Below, one piece after another: positions 1 through 15,000 of a DNA stretch of 64,000 bases. Location: NCBI GenBank assembly GCA_017590115.1, contig JAGGNK010006537.1, positions 124,001 through 188,000 of the forward strand, in the 5' to 3' direction. How positions within the stretch are numbered: position 1 is the stretch's first letter; the number at the start of each line of letters is the position of its first letter. The notes under the pieces were generated by a model that had not been told where the DNA came from, did no database searches, and was given only the letters and a program-made list of their open reading frames with translations. The stretch is from Montifringilla adamsi (Eukaryota > Chordata > Aves > Passeriformes > Passeridae). The position numbers and the translations under genes were made by a program.

Positions 1-3000
1 ATTTCCAGGTTTACTGCAAGGAAATCAGAAAAGTCCAACACCCCATTCTTCCCAGAGAGGGGATGGCCAAACAGGACTCCTGCTGATTTTCCTGTGCATG
101 GACTGTCTCCATTTAATACTCCCCCAGCTCTCTTATCAGCCCAGCAAATGTGTTTGTAGCATTTTCAGTACATCCAGCAATGCTGTGGAGCAACGGGATT
201 ATCCTGTAGGGATGGGTGAATTTCTCTGACCTCATTTCAGATCTCCTCAGGTATTATGGACTGGAAAGTTTGTCTTAGATTCATGCATTTCTAGGGGTGG
301 AATAAAAAAAGGTAAACAGGAAGAAAATAATGCAGGGAGGGAATGGTAGTCAGCCTATGAAGCCAACAATATAAAAATTATTATGAAATTAGAAGCTGAG
401 ATGGGAAAGAGAAAGTTTAGTAAGTCCCTAGCAGGCTGTGGCTTGTAGAAAATATATTGGCTCTCAGAAGGAAGAGGAAAGATTACTTCAACCTCGGATC
501 ATCATCTGCTCCCTAGGTAGAGCACACTTTCAATCTAGATTAATGGACCACCCTAGAAACCCTAATGTAACATTTTGAAAGGTGGGTAGATTTGCAAACC
601 TCTTCAAAAAGCATACTGAGCAGTTTGTAAAGCTCTGTGTTCCTCAATATCTACTTCTGGCACCAGAATTTTGGGAAACTGCAGCAAATGACACCATGCT
701 TTCACCATAGAAGACCCACTCCTTTTTTTCACTTTATTAATGTTATTTTTTAGAGTCCTCCTGAGACTACTGCTCACCAATATCTGCAGTCCTGGGCCAG
801 CTTGCTCCCTCAGGGTGTGCTGACCCATGGCAGTGCTGCCTGCCTAGCCGCTCTAAAGTCACATGTACTTTCTGGGCAGTCCTTCACCCCGACAAGGGAA
901 TGCAAAACTCAGACAGATAGGTTTTTCAGGCGGAAAACTGAACTGTGGGGAACTGAAACATTTTGCTTAAGGATATTCAGCTAGTCAGGGACAGAAGTGG
1001 ATGCCAAATCCCAGGCTTTTCAAGTCCAGGTCAGTGTTTTCTGCTCTGAAATGGAATTTGCTTCAGGAGAGCCAGCTGTACTCATCTCTCTGCTTGGGAC
1101 CCTTCAGCTGCACAGCCCTTCCCATCTCACACCAGTCCCAGGGCCACACAGGATGGAGAGGGACCTCAGACCTGCTTCTTTCTCTCAGTCTCTCCTCTGG
1201 TGAGTCCCTGGCACAAAACCCTTCTCATCTACCAAAAAAAAAGAAAAATGTTATTTTACGTTCCTGGATAGCAGGAAATGAGCATGCTGCCAAAGTCACT
1301 GGTATGGTACAGCACCATCCCAGAAGACAGCCTGCTCCTGTCAGGGGAAGTGCCCTGCAGACACAGAGGGATGTGCTGCCCAGGATTGCATGGTGGCTTT
1401 TGGCAAGGCTGCCAATGATGGGCTTTCCAAAGTGACTTCCCAAAGTGCCTCCTTTGAGGAGTGAACGGAGAAAAAATTCTCATTCTGTTCAAAGATACAC
1501 ATTAAATTCCCATTTTAAAATGTCTTTGGATGTAATTCAGCATTAACTGTAAACATGGATTCCTGACTATGTGAATATTTTATTATTTCGATTAGTCATC
1601 TATATTTTTAGAAATAGAGGGCATAAAAGATTGAAGTAATTTTGCTTCAGTTCTTCCATGCCAGAAATCTTTTTCTCCAAAATATATTTTGTTAGAGCCT
1701 TGTGTTTCTGATGAAAGAAATTGAAGTTAAAAGGGAGATCTGCGCTCTAACACTTGCCTGAAATATGGGTCTACCTGGGCAGATGTCAGTGTGCAAAGTT
1801 TCATTCAGGCAGGTAGGAAATTCTCCTCTCCAGGTCTCTTCCCAACACTGACTGTCTTAAATTCCTCCCTTATCACACAGTTCATTTCCCCAGGGCTTAC
1901 CCCTTTTAATTTTAAGCCACACAACATTTGTGCTCCACTATATTTAAAGATCTACGGTGGCTTTTCTAATGACCCATGGTGCTCTGATGGCTAAATCCTG
2001 CAGAAACCCGTATCCTTATGCAGGCCCAAGGGCTCCTGATGCTGCTTTAGCCCCAAGGATCCTAGTCAAATACAATTAATCATGTTATAACACATTCTCA
2101 TTTACAGAGAGTTATAAAATTTGATGTCTTTTTGCCAGCAGTGATCTGCTCTGTGCGTCTTTTTAATTCCTTTACCCCCTCACCCAGAGCCATTCCTCTG
2201 TAACTAGGGTTTGGTAATGTATGGCTGTACATTTTCAGTATATCCTGCTAATTTCCAGCTGGTTCCTGGGTTATAGATGGAATTTTGGAGCTGCTGTAAT
2301 TCATACCATAGCTGTCCAAAAGCACAGTGCCACCACAGGCAGGCTGGAATGCATGAGGCCAGGTTTTTCCCATATAATATTATTTCTCACAGCTGCTGGG
2401 GGAGCACACATACTCTGACTTCTAAATATAGAGAGCTGGGTATCATCCACCTCACTCCCATTTTTCCACAGCTTGTTTTATATCTTCCAGACATGCATTC
2501 TTTTTTGAGCTTCACATGAGTTTCTGAATCCAACTGAAAAAGCCAGCAGGTCCATGATGGAAAGGCACCGCTTCTTAAGCTCAGCACGTGCAAAGTAAAG
2601 GAAGACTCAAACGATTGCCAGTTATTTCCCTGCAGTGTTCCTATTATTTTTGTTTGGCACTGGTAGTCCAGTGAAAGTGGATGAAAGGGAAAATGTTTAA
2701 CATAGGGACAAAAGGAAATAAATCTTTGCAGGCGTTGCCCAACTTGGCGAATTCTCTCCTTTTAAAAACTCTTTACAGCTTACACTGTTTTATAGAGAAC
2801 CTGATCAACAAACTGTGGAATCACAGACCTTAACCTCAGGGTGAAGTATGAGGGGATGAAAGACAGCCCAGAGATATTGAGTTGGTCAAAATTTCCAACC
2901 ATGCATTTCTCCCTCTTGCAACTCCAAGAACCAAAAGGTGGAAACCTCTACACTGCTGATGTCTCCTTACAACCCTTTTTTCTATGAAGCCACATCAAGT

Positions 3001-6000
3001 GACCTCTCAAGACAGATACTGGTCCCTTTGTACTACAAGGAGCCAGAGAAGAAAGAGGAAAATAATTTAGTCATTGATGTCAACACTGTGGAACAGATAC
3101 TGTGGGACCAACCTTACAGCCCTGGGTGCCTATTTCAACTTTCTTCCTGCTCTCCCATGCAGATTTTTGTAGTCACAAGGGATACAGGACAAGAAAGCTA
3201 CTCTAATTTTTTTTAAGTTTAATGTCCTGAGTACTTCCCCATGTATCTGTGAACTAGATTTTAAAAATTCCCTTACATCTGCCAGAAACTACACAAAAAA
3301 ATATTCCAGTGCTTAATGAGATGCCTGAATGCTGCTTTGACATCAGAACTGAAAAGTACCTGCTGGCTTTGCTGCACTGAAGTTTACTCCCCTAACTGGT
3401 GCACAAAGTCTAGTTTCAAGTTATTTAGGTTAGCTGGTCAAAGTCACGGGGTCAGTTCTTACAGCCTCTGTCACTCCAAATCTCTGCCAAGAAAGCTCAG
3501 TTTGATAACAGGGTTTCTCCATGTTGTCCTTCTTTTCATCACAGTTTTGCTGGTGGCTCAAAACATGTGTGTCATCTTTGAATTAAAAAGAAAACACCAC
3601 CAAATTATCACACACACCAAAACAAACAAAACTGAGGGGCAGCCTCAGGGAAGAATTACACCAAGGGCTCATCTCTCTGAGTAAGTTTTGCCACTTCTAT
3701 TACATATGCTTAATTTTAATGATAGACATTTTACTCCTATTCCTGTGAAAGAACACTTATTTTATGTGTTTCAGAACAGCCCATGGTTTATGGGCCATCC
3801 CCTTTGAGCTGATAGAGTGATCCTTCCCCCCAGATGTTTTACTCCCTGAAACATTCTTCCTAAATTACTGGAGACTAAGTTAAAGGACCAAGCCTGTGAC
3901 ACGGCAAACTGCTGCTGTTGTGAGGCTCAAAACTCAAAGCTTTTTTCCTCCAGATCTCTTCATTGGAATATTTTGGTGTATGCTGGATGCATCCCATGCC
4001 CAGAGCCCCCAGGTACTGAATGGGATCCTGTGTCCTACCTTGCATGAGGCTAAGGGGGGAGCAGTAAGCCCTGCAACATTTGGCCCAAGGTTGTATTTTC
4101 CAGGTGCACGTGATAGTCCTTTTAGTGCCTGTGGGACTGTCCTTATTCTTACCCTTTCTTTCAATGTCTCAGAAAGCTGCACAGTGGAAGCAAGAAGAAT
4201 CTCACAGAGCTGTAGCTGCTTTGTTGGCCCCACTAAAACCATCTAGAGGACTCTGGTCAAAATTCATTGCCTTGTCCTGCTTAAAAGGAGAAAGTATCAG
4301 GGAAAACACCTGTTCCCAATTCCTACATCTGCTCCATGACCTTAGCAAAGGCATTTCATCTTTTACTGCCTCTGTGTCCACATCTGTGAAGATAAATTGT
4401 GAAGAAACACATGGCATATGAGCAGGGAGAGCTGTAGGAAAGTGAAATATCCCATTGGGAGGCACTAGTGATATCAATCAGCAAATGAAGGCTGAACAAG
4501 AACTGACTGCCTCTGCAGGACTGCTATATTTTGCAGTCTTGCTATGTTATTTTTATTCTCTTTTCCCTGCGTTTTCTCTCCCAGGTGGTTCCATTTCTGC
4601 AAGGGAAGTTTGCAACTCTCCCCTCTCCTCTCCTTCCCCAGAGAGAAATTACAGGTCTCCTGCCCAGAGCTGCAACAGGCAGGATGCTCGTATTTCACTC
4701 TGTGCCTCTGTGACCCTTAAAAATATAACCTGCCAGTGACAGGAAAAAGGTAAAGCAGGAATGTGCTCAGCTTGAAGCACAGGCTTTCACAGCATTACAG
4801 CCTTGTGGGGCACACCTGCACGGAGGGGCTAAAAGGCCAGTGGCAAGAGCAGCTGTGCTGTGTGCCCAGAGCTGGAGAGACACCCTGGCACAGGCCCTGT
4901 GGGGGCAGAGGGAAGCACCCTGGCTGCATTCCCCACCCTGCAGCCCGCTGGCCACATCTGCTGTGCCTGACAGCCCAGTACAAAAGAGGATCAGACACGG
5001 GTGGGGTGGCATTAGGCAGAAAATACTGAGCGGGAAGAGGGAACATTCAATCATATGCTGAAGTGGAGCCAGCCTGAGGACTGAGATTTACAGTTAATAA
5101 CACCATATACTATTAATCCCCTGGTTGCATGGAACAGAAATTCACCATCTTGCAGGATTTTCACCAATGCCTTTTCCTCTGTTTTCAGCAGCAGAGGATA
5201 AAAATAGGAAGGAGGTGTAAGAGATAATTAGCACTGTTAACTTCAGCTAAAATCAATTAGGATGAGCAACAACTGCTTCATTCACTTGAAATACAGTTTT
5301 TAGGAAAAGAACTCAAAGTCTGCCAAAGAAAGGAAAACAGAAGGGTAAGCAGGTCACAATGCTTCTGATGTCCTCCAAGCCACACTCAGGGAATTGGGAT
5401 AAACAGCCACGTGGCCCAGTGCGCAATTCCAGTGGTATCATCTATTTCAGTAAAAGAAGCTATAATGCTTCTGAGAATCCCAGCAGCCACTGGGGGTTTT
5501 TGGTAAGTGAAAGATCCTGAAACCTTAGAGAAGATGTCCTACAATCACAGGTTCCTGGTTTTCTATTGTTACTGTTGGGAGCCATAGGAAATAATTTGGG
5601 GAAGTATGTGCCTGGACAGTGCTCAAGCTGCAAAGAACAGAGCAGTTGGATACGGACTGGTAATTTTATCCCAATGCATCAGAGGAGAAGGATGTTAAAA
5701 AAAAAATTAATTCTGTTTTGCTCTGTCTCAGTACATACCCATTTACACAGAATTGCTGGAGAAGTTTTATTTCAAGAACAGCAATGTTTTCCACATAACA
5801 CAAAAATCCACACTACAAAAAATTTCACACTACAGGAAAAAATTTGGAAGAAAACTTAAAACAACTTGAGCATTTTCACAAATTATTTTGAGGGTTTTGA
5901 TTTGAAAGGAGACATTTTTAAGAAGAAAGACACTGCGTGAAAAATTCAAATCGCCTGTAATTGAATCCAGCAGTGGACTGATATAAAACCCTGAAAAGAG

Positions 6001-9000
6001 TTTGCCAAATACGTGCATCCCATTATTTTTTTCTAGTTTATTGCTAGCGTATTTTAGAAATGGAAAGCAAGCAATTACAATGGTTGTATTTGACAAGCAA
6101 CACTTGTAAAATGTAAATTAACAATGCATGTTTCTGGGATTCTGCATCCTTCTTAAGCCATTTTATAATGGAGGGGAAGTGCTGCTTGTGCAGCGCTGGC
6201 AATGAAATATTAAGACGCACCCAGCGGAAAATCGACTTGTCTCATCTTTCAGCTTTGGCTTTGGATTAGACACTACCAGGAGAAGCTAATTTTCCCAACA
6301 GGGCCAGCCTGGAGAGCAAAACTTGGTCACTGACAGCAGAAGAAAGCATTGCTTTGAAACCTGTTGAGCCACAGGACCCTCGCAGCCCCTTTGCTACCTT
6401 TTATTTTCTGGATATTAAATGAAGGTGGCAGGTTTAAAATGAAGAAAAAGAAGCAGCTCTTCATGCAAAGCCTCATCAAGCTGTGTCACCTCATGGCACC
6501 GACCCTATCAGTTCACAAGGACTGCAAGGATGGCGAGATAGCTCATGAAACAGAGCACCTGAGAGCCAGGAACTACCCAGAAAACACCAGTGAGTACCCC
6601 ATCCTTATACCTGTTGGCAGGCACTCCCACCAGGGTAGGGCAGCACAAAAATGGGCACCACGCTGGTAGCTAGCCACTGCTGTGGGCACAAGGAGAGCAA
6701 GGCAATCCCATCCCCAAAATGAACACAGGAAGATGTAAAGGGTTAATCAGGTGCTGAAAACAGTGTGCAGATCAGCTCTGAGCTTATCAGGGGACAAGGG
6801 CTGCCAGGCAGCTGTGGCTCCAGGGTCTGTCCAGGCCACAGTGACACCGGCCAAAAAAACACTTGATTGAATTTTGCCTTGCTGACCTGATTACCTGCCT
6901 GCAGCCCAGCTTTTGACATCAGTCTTTCAAGCCAGAAGGAAAATGCTGACCCATGGCCAAAAAACAAAAATGGGGACAGATTGAGTTGGACAGGCATTAA
7001 AAAGAATTTTTAAAGAATACATTAAAAGTCCTAAAGTACAGTATTAGAGAGACTAGGGTCTTTCATATTTATTTGAAGCTCCTAATATATTTTCTTGTGA
7101 TAAACAGGCAGCTGCTGGGTCAGGAGTACCCTGTGATTTCCAGTCTAATTTCAATGTTTTACTGCTGCCTTCAGTTGGTAAAGAGATAAAGGCATCAGCC
7201 AAGCACTGGGCTCCTTCTCTACATAAGTGTGTATTGAATCAGATCTCAGGTTTGTAACAAAGCAAAACAGAATGTCCTCAATCTGAGTGTTTCTTTGCAA
7301 AGAAAGAAAGCTGACAAAAGAAAACCAAAGCAATTTTTAGTGCAAACTCCACTGCAGATGATACCTCTACCTCCATACTGACTTCCCTCTCTGTAGGGGA
7401 TCTTGATGTGGGGCATGCCCCAAGCCCCAGTCCTTGCTTCAGGAACTGCTGTGAAACCATTTGTCCAGAACCAAGAACCCACCAAGTCCCCAAGACACAT
7501 AATTTCTGTACTCCAGAATGCAGTACTTGAAGAAAACTTACAGAAAATTTTTCCATTTCCTATAGCATTTACTCTGCAGTTACTGGGACCAAATTTCTCA
7601 GGGCATTCATAGCTCTCTGCAGGTCACACTGCATATACCAATCAATTTTTACCCCAGCTAAGATCTTGATATAAGGTACAAGCCATCTTTTTTTTCTGCT
7701 TGCTGAGGGCTCTGGCACAGTTCCCACATCCTACTGTGACACATGAAATAAATAGTAAACCTTTGAATTTTTAAGGGGTAATTTAGTACTGGCTTGGGAG
7801 ATTCCTAAGATCCTATGAAAAGAACTCAAATGCTACTGAACTGGCAGTTGTTTGATTATGAATGGATGTCAGCTGTAGCATGCCCATCCCATGAGGGATG
7901 CCTTTGTCCCTACTGTAGGGCCCTCTGCAGAGTCTGTGCCCCACACCATAGTTGGGGCTCCTTGTTTCACCTTTTCCTAACATAAATCCTTGTCAGCAAA
8001 CACCAGAGAATATCTGAAAAGTGTGTTCAGCATGGCTAACACTTCCTATTTTCCTTTTTTTCTATTTTTCTCCCCCAATGATTTTAATTTCTCTAATTCA
8101 AGGGTACTAGGGATGCTCAGGTGAACAAAGTGTGCTGCTAGAGAACAGACTTCAGCAGGGAAGACTAAAATAATGCCCAGCTAATGTCCTAAAAGGTCCT
8201 TTCCTCACAAAGTGGTCATTGCAATTAGAAACCTCATCCTCAGAATGTCCAGAGTTAAAGAGTTGCAAGTGTCAAGTTTCCTCCAGCACATGCCCTAGAG
8301 GACACCATTTACCTCTCCTCCTATACAATTCACTTAACATACATTACATTTTGCCTCCTGATTTTTGCAGACCTTATGCAGACTCAAAATAAGAGTCTAT
8401 TTAGAGAACAATGGATCTGTTGTGCTGGGTTTATAGATCAGTACTGATATGAGCAGTGAAGAGTACCAAATTCAGAAGTCAATTGTTCTTAGATGATGTA
8501 CACACACAGGGCTACATTTTGCTCAAATCATTTCTAAACTCCTAAGAGACATTTTTATCTGTGCGCATCTGCAGGTGTTTCTATATGTAGTTCTCTGCAT
8601 GTATTTGTCTACTTGGCACTTCCATTAGCCTCACCTTAGAAGCCTGGTATGCAGCTCCAGCTTCCCCATTTTTTTTTCTCTGTTTATCCTCCTACCCACA
8701 TGTCCTTCCCTTTTGCTTCACTTGCCTATCCTCATTCCCCAGTTTCTCTCATTCCTGTCCTCCCTGCCCAGGCACCTCTCACACCCCTCTGAATACAACT
8801 CCCAGGGGCGCTGTGTGTCCCAAAGCAGTTCTCTACACCTGTGGCACAGGCAGCAGCCACAGAAGAAAGGGAAAATAAAGATATTGCCTCCTGCCAGCTT
8901 GCTGCAGCACTTCTCACTGCAAGGAACAAAACATAGGCTCTTCCACCTGGTTCAGAACCCTTAGGGGAAACTACATTTTGTTATTATTTTTTCTCCCTAT

Positions 9001-12000
9001 CTACAAAGCATACATTCACAGAAAGGGCAACAAAAGCAGACGAGGCTAGCATGAAATTTCTAAGCCAAGCCAAAAATACAGTTGAGGCAAATAAACTCCC
9101 AAATATAACAACAACATCATAAGGAACAGGATTTGTTTTTTGGGTTTTTTTTTTCAATCATTATAAGTTTGAAGTGCCTTCCATAAAATTTTAATAAAAA
9201 ACACAGATCAACCTGCGTGGGTGAAGTAAAGGGAAAGAACATGTCTATTATTGGCAGACAGTTTGACTTCAGCTATAGAAGAGCTTGTATCTTTTAACAT
9301 CTCCCAAAAAAAGTTACTGAGAGTACAGAGGGGGGGGGAGGGCAGTGAAATAGCTCTGGATTAGCTTCACATGACTCATTTGCCACTGAATTTCCCCCTC
9401 TCCTGCACCAGTGCTGTGGGGATACATGGTCTCCCCTTCTGCCATCGCTTCCCTGTGATCCTCTTCAGACATGCCAAAAGCCACAAGCCAGGAAGAATCA
9501 GGGTGTGTAGGAGGACACCACAGCTTCAGCCTTTGCTTCTAAAACTAAAACTTGGCAACTAGAGCTTTAAATGTAACAGGCCCTTGCTGGCAGAGAGCAG
9601 CCAGAGCCAGCTGTGTGCTAGGATGAAGTCCTGGCACTTAATGGTAACAGATAGGGGTAAAACTTCCCTGCAACTCACTGGGAGGCCAGCACAGCTCAGC
9701 AGGGCAGGGGGAAAGGTCTGCCTCCTGGCTATAATTAGCAATCATTCAGCATGCTAGGAATGGATCAGTGGACCAAAGCAGCTGCTGCCTTGCACTATAA
9801 GCAGTTCAAAGGTTTTATTTCAGAGGAGGTCTGCTCCCCGCAACAGTGTTCCTGTCACAAGGACTTAGAATTGGTCTGGGCCACCCCAGATGGAGCCAGA
9901 CCAGTTTTGATGTGTGCATGAAGGCAGCTTCTGGTTTGGCTTCCTTCCCAGGCCCCTGGGTCTAGTAAGCCAAAGTCCCCTGCAGGTGCATCCAGCCCTC
10001 ACATCCCAGCACACAACTGTTCCGGGTGAGCAGGAGGCCAGCAGGCACAGACTCAGACTTGCATCTCTGTGCTGGAGGAGAAGGAGGGTCATGTACAAGG
10101 ACAGCAGGCCTGGCTCTGGACTGTTGCTAATATGCAGCTTGGGCAGAAAATCATTCCTGCAGACTTGGATCTGCTCTCTCCCAGGAGCTGGTCCCTCAGT
10201 CCCATCGTCTCTCAGCTAGAGCAGGTCTTGTTGGGACGGTTCTGCAGCTCCTTGCATGCCTGAGACCAGCTGGTATCACTGGTACAGAGATGGGGGTTGC
10301 TACAGACCATCACATAACTTAAACAGAAATGAGAGAAGGAAAAAGGAAAAGCAAGCAAATTTCACACTGTGCTACAAACTGAGGACTTGCTATTGACTTC
10401 TGCCAGGGAAATGTCACAGCTCTGGATAGCCTCACACCCAAGGTGATAAATGGACACATTCATCACAGCTTGTGGCATTGCTTGACCTTTGGGGGAGGCT
10501 TAAAGGAATTTTCTTTCCTTTTTTTTTTTTCTTTCTTGCTTTGGAAGCAAGCTATCTGCATGGGAGGTTTTTAATTAGCTAAAAAATGTCATTAAGAAAT
10601 AAAGCAGGCCAAGTTTGTGAAGGGAGTAAGTCTCATGAAGTCAGCCATATTGTACTCTAGGGGTCAATATACTTCCTGCGTATTTTGTAACCGTGTTATG
10701 AAATATTCAAGGCAACAAATAGATATTTTGACTGGAAATAGATTTCCCCAAAGAAGCATTTCCCCATTTTCACACGCATTTCATCTAGGACTAAGCCAGC
10801 AGCAGTTGTGGCTCCCCATCAGCTGCAGAGCAAATTCTTGTAGCAGTTTGCATGGCTGAGGCCCCAGATGGCCACTGCCATGCGTGGGCTATTAATAAGA
10901 GCTGTTTTGGAACAAATTATCATTTCACAAGCAACCAGTCTATTTATTAGCCTTATTATCATTACTGCCAGCTGCAAGGTGTTTCGACTCTGTCATGCAT
11001 AGCAGATGTGGCCTGACCAAGAGAAACGATGGTGCCAGCACAGGTGACGAGCTGGCCCCTGTGTGCAGCTTTGGGACCTGTCTGCCTGCTTGGTTCTTTA
11101 CAGTAACGACCTGCAGCAGCCATTCCTTGTTGCTAGAAGCAAAAGAGCTGGTACTGTTCAAATTATCTGGGTTAGTCCCCTCAGGTATTGCTCCTTCCTG
11201 GCACACACACTGCAAACGGAGCTTGATAACTCAGAGTGGCAGAGCTGGTCCCAGCTGAGTCAAGGCTCCAACTTACTTGTTGCTTTTTATAGATTGAGCT
11301 CTCCAAAATAATGTATTCTGCATATTGAAGAATAAAACCACATGAAAGAATTAAAAAAGAAGGGAAAGCAGGAATGTATGATGAGGCAGCATCAGCCCAA
11401 TGCAGTACCTCAAGAGGATTCCTGCTTGGAACCCATCTTGAAACTTTTATTCTTTCAAATTCCTATCACATGAAAAAGCAGCAATGGATTGGGTGGGGTT
11501 TTTTGCTATATGATTTTGGTTAAATGCTAATGCTGTCATAAACTTCTATTCCTCATTGAGTGTCTTCTACAAAAGGATCTTTTGTCCCACCTGCCTCTCA
11601 ATCCTCTTCACCAGCATTAGGAAGACAAAGGTAGGACAAAAAGGTTTGCTAGGACAAAGCCCAGTTTTCAGACAAGTGTTTCTGCCATCGTGGCTCTGCA
11701 CAAGGAGGGGTGTAATGTGGGACAGGAAAGACCCACCCTTCATTGCAGTGACAACAAGCTCTTTCCAAGCCAAGGTGGCCAACAGCAGCTGCTCCCCATT
11801 CCAGTGGCCACCAGGAGAGCACACACCGGGGTGATGCTCCCAGGCTGCTCCAGACACCCTACTTCAAAATTTGCTGGAGAAAGCAAAGCAACTCCCTTAT
11901 ATCTACCCCTTCATCTGAAAGGCTTCCTTACCTATGGAATGTGCATCCTTGTATGAAGCCTTTCACAGTCTGGGGGAGAAGCCAAAAAGCAGACTTATAA

Positions 12001-15000
12001 TAGAAACTCAACCGCAGCCTTTGGCATAGTTTGGCAGCTCTAATCCTGTAATAAACTCAAAGCACACGTGAGTCTGAAAAACAGCGTGGTGAATTCTCTA
12101 TTCCTGTCCTCAGTATTTTTAGCAACCAGGGTAATTTTTAGCCTGTGCTTTTCTGTTGGTTTCCCCCCCCCCCTCTTTCGGTGTAAAGATGTTGTCAAAA
12201 TACAGGCATTGCTCGCAGTGCAAACTGCAGTCAGTTGATTCAGACAGACACGCCTGACATTTCAAAACACAAAATGCTCAGCAACCAAATTCCTGGCATG
12301 CTATGAAATGCAAAAATGTGAAACTGTTACCTATGACAAACATTTCTCCATTTAATGTATCACAGGACAGTGGTGAGGAAATCAATGGAAGAAAAGAGAA
12401 AAAGTCAGAGTTTATGTTTTGCAGATAGCTTAAGGGAAAGGAATCCTAAATCTTGAGCAAGTGTTTGGTTTTGCATTGTGGCAAAAATGTTTGTTTCCTT
12501 AACATGGGCTGATTACAATGCAATCTGCATTTTTGTTTAAAAATACTTCTCCTGCTGTCTGGGCTGCAGTGTAAACAGGATGCACTGAAATGTCAGCCCA
12601 TCCGTGGGCTCTGCTGTGGCAGACACACAGAGAGATCCAACACGCTCATACTCAAATCTGACCTGCTTCCCCAAAATAGATCTTCATCACCCTTACAGAG
12701 CCATCATTGTCTAATTACAGATCCGCAGGCATGGAGGAACGTGGGGATGGGTAACTCAGTGGTTGCAGTTAGTGTGGCCAGAGGGAAAGGCTGGGGAATG
12801 AGGTGAGGGACACATCCTTAGCCAAGCTGTGCAGGAGGGGTTCCTCAGCAAGGAGCCTAAACCTCACTGTCCATGCTACCTTCTCTCATCATGCCATGGG
12901 AACAAATCCATCCTGGCTGGCTGCTAGCAGTTGCCCACTCCTGCAGGGTTAGCTGACATGGGACTGGATTTGTTCCTTGAACTCCCCACCACAAATGTCA
13001 GGAAGAGATCAAGATGTTTGTCTTTGACTGCTTTTCACATTGGTACAAACTTAAGAAATAGAGACTGTCTTGTTTGTAAATTTTCTCCTTTAAAAAAAAA
13101 AAAAAAAAAAAAAGACAGGAATCCTGCAAACCCCTCACACACAAATCCTGCCTTTGCCAGCCTCAAGGCAAGGCAGAGTTAAAGCACTAATAGTTTCCCA
13201 GAATCACGGACATTACAATCTTTACAGAGAAATGCTGCTAGTGCTGGAACCAGCCTTTCTTTGCTGCTCTCTCTTCCATTGAAAGCTTCTCACATCTAAT
13301 CTTCACATCTTAAAAGACAGATATGTGGGATCAATAGGAAGCCTCAGCTAATAGACAATTATTCAACAGACTGCCTGTGACAAGGCCACTATCCCTTAGG
13401 TGGCACCAGGATTTGGCCTGCAAGAACTAACATTTTCCTTGCCATAGCCATGATTTTCATACAACACACATTTCTCAGTGAAAGCAGTTTTCCCACAACA
13501 GCTCCTGCAATGGTCTTTGGTAATAAAAATGTTCTTTCCTTTGTGTTTTCCTGAGCCCTGATCCAAGACTACAGTTGAACACAAGGCAACCTTTAAAAAT
13601 GCTCTGATCGAGAGACTATAACCAAGACGACTGCAAGTGGCCTCCCTGTGACAGGGACTCTGGGTTTCCAAAGCTCCATAATCAGGTTTCTTAGAAATAA
13701 ATGTTTTTTGGAACCTTGACTCTAAAGACAACCTTACATATTTTGACTAATATGACTTGGGTCTATGAGTATGCTCAAGTGCTTCAGTACGCCAAGACCT
13801 TATTCAGTGCAGGAGTTACACTCAGGTTGAAAAGCCCCAAATATTTTCCTACAATTCAAAGTTCTGATAAAAATAGCAGCAGGTACTTCTGATGGGTGCA
13901 ACCGTCTTAAACTGACTCATTATCCCACAAGCTCAAGTCTGCAGAGATTCTTAAAACCACAGTGACCAAACTTCTGGTCTCCAGCAGTGGTGTCCAACCA
14001 AGCTAAAGCTGGGTTAGGGAAACCCATTTCACTTAACTGCCATCTCTTCTCAAAACAAAATTTCCAGAAGACCAGCTGAGTTTTTATGGAAAAGTCATTT
14101 GCAATTTCCTTGGCTGTGGAAAAATATTTGTCAGCATATCACAACTACAAGGGGTAAGGATGAAACTAATTGCTTAGAAAATTACTTCACAAAATTAAAT
14201 AAAGGCATTTGCTTCAACTCAGTGAGCACAAACTGCCTCTTGAATGAACCATCTTCTGTTTTCTTCTTTCTGGTTAATGACTGACCAAATAGGCTTGTTT
14301 TTCAGTATGTAGCCAACAACTGTAATCATCATGGTCCCTTGAACCAAGCCTTTGCTCTCTGTATTTCAGCCCAGAAATCAATCACAAATGTAAGGCTATC
14401 ACTGATTTTCTTCCAGGTGGCTGCAAATCCTTTGACAAGAGATTTATCACCGAGATATTCTTGGTCTCTCTCTAAAGCTGCTTTGGACTCTTGTGGTACA
14501 GGGGTCTGCTCAACAGATCTGTTTCATTGTGTGCTGCTTGGTTCCATATGCAAAAGTGGTTTGTAACATGCAAACGCATCTGCTAAAATACAGCACACAT
14601 TGAAGAAGGTGAAAAGATCCGCACAGAAACAGTTATAACATCAAAAAAGTTTTACAAGTGCAAGTGGGACACATTCCATTTGGGGGTTGACTTGTCTCTT
14701 CTGGCAGGGAGTGGGAAAGGGGTGATGACAGACACTGTTAACAGCTCTGTGCTGGGGTCACAATTTTGACCATCCACATCTCTTCCAAATGGGGAGTGCT
14801 GCAATGCTAGACTGTTCCCTTTTCTCCCAGTGGCCAACATGGGTTTAGGGGTTTTTCCAAGTAACTTTAAGGTGTGCACAAATGACCCATATAGACAAAG
14901 ACACCCTGTCATCAATAGAAAAAGATTTATCTAATCCAGTAAGTACTGTGTGAAAGTTGAGGAAAGTCAGCTGGGATGGCTAGGATGTTTTGGGTGGGCT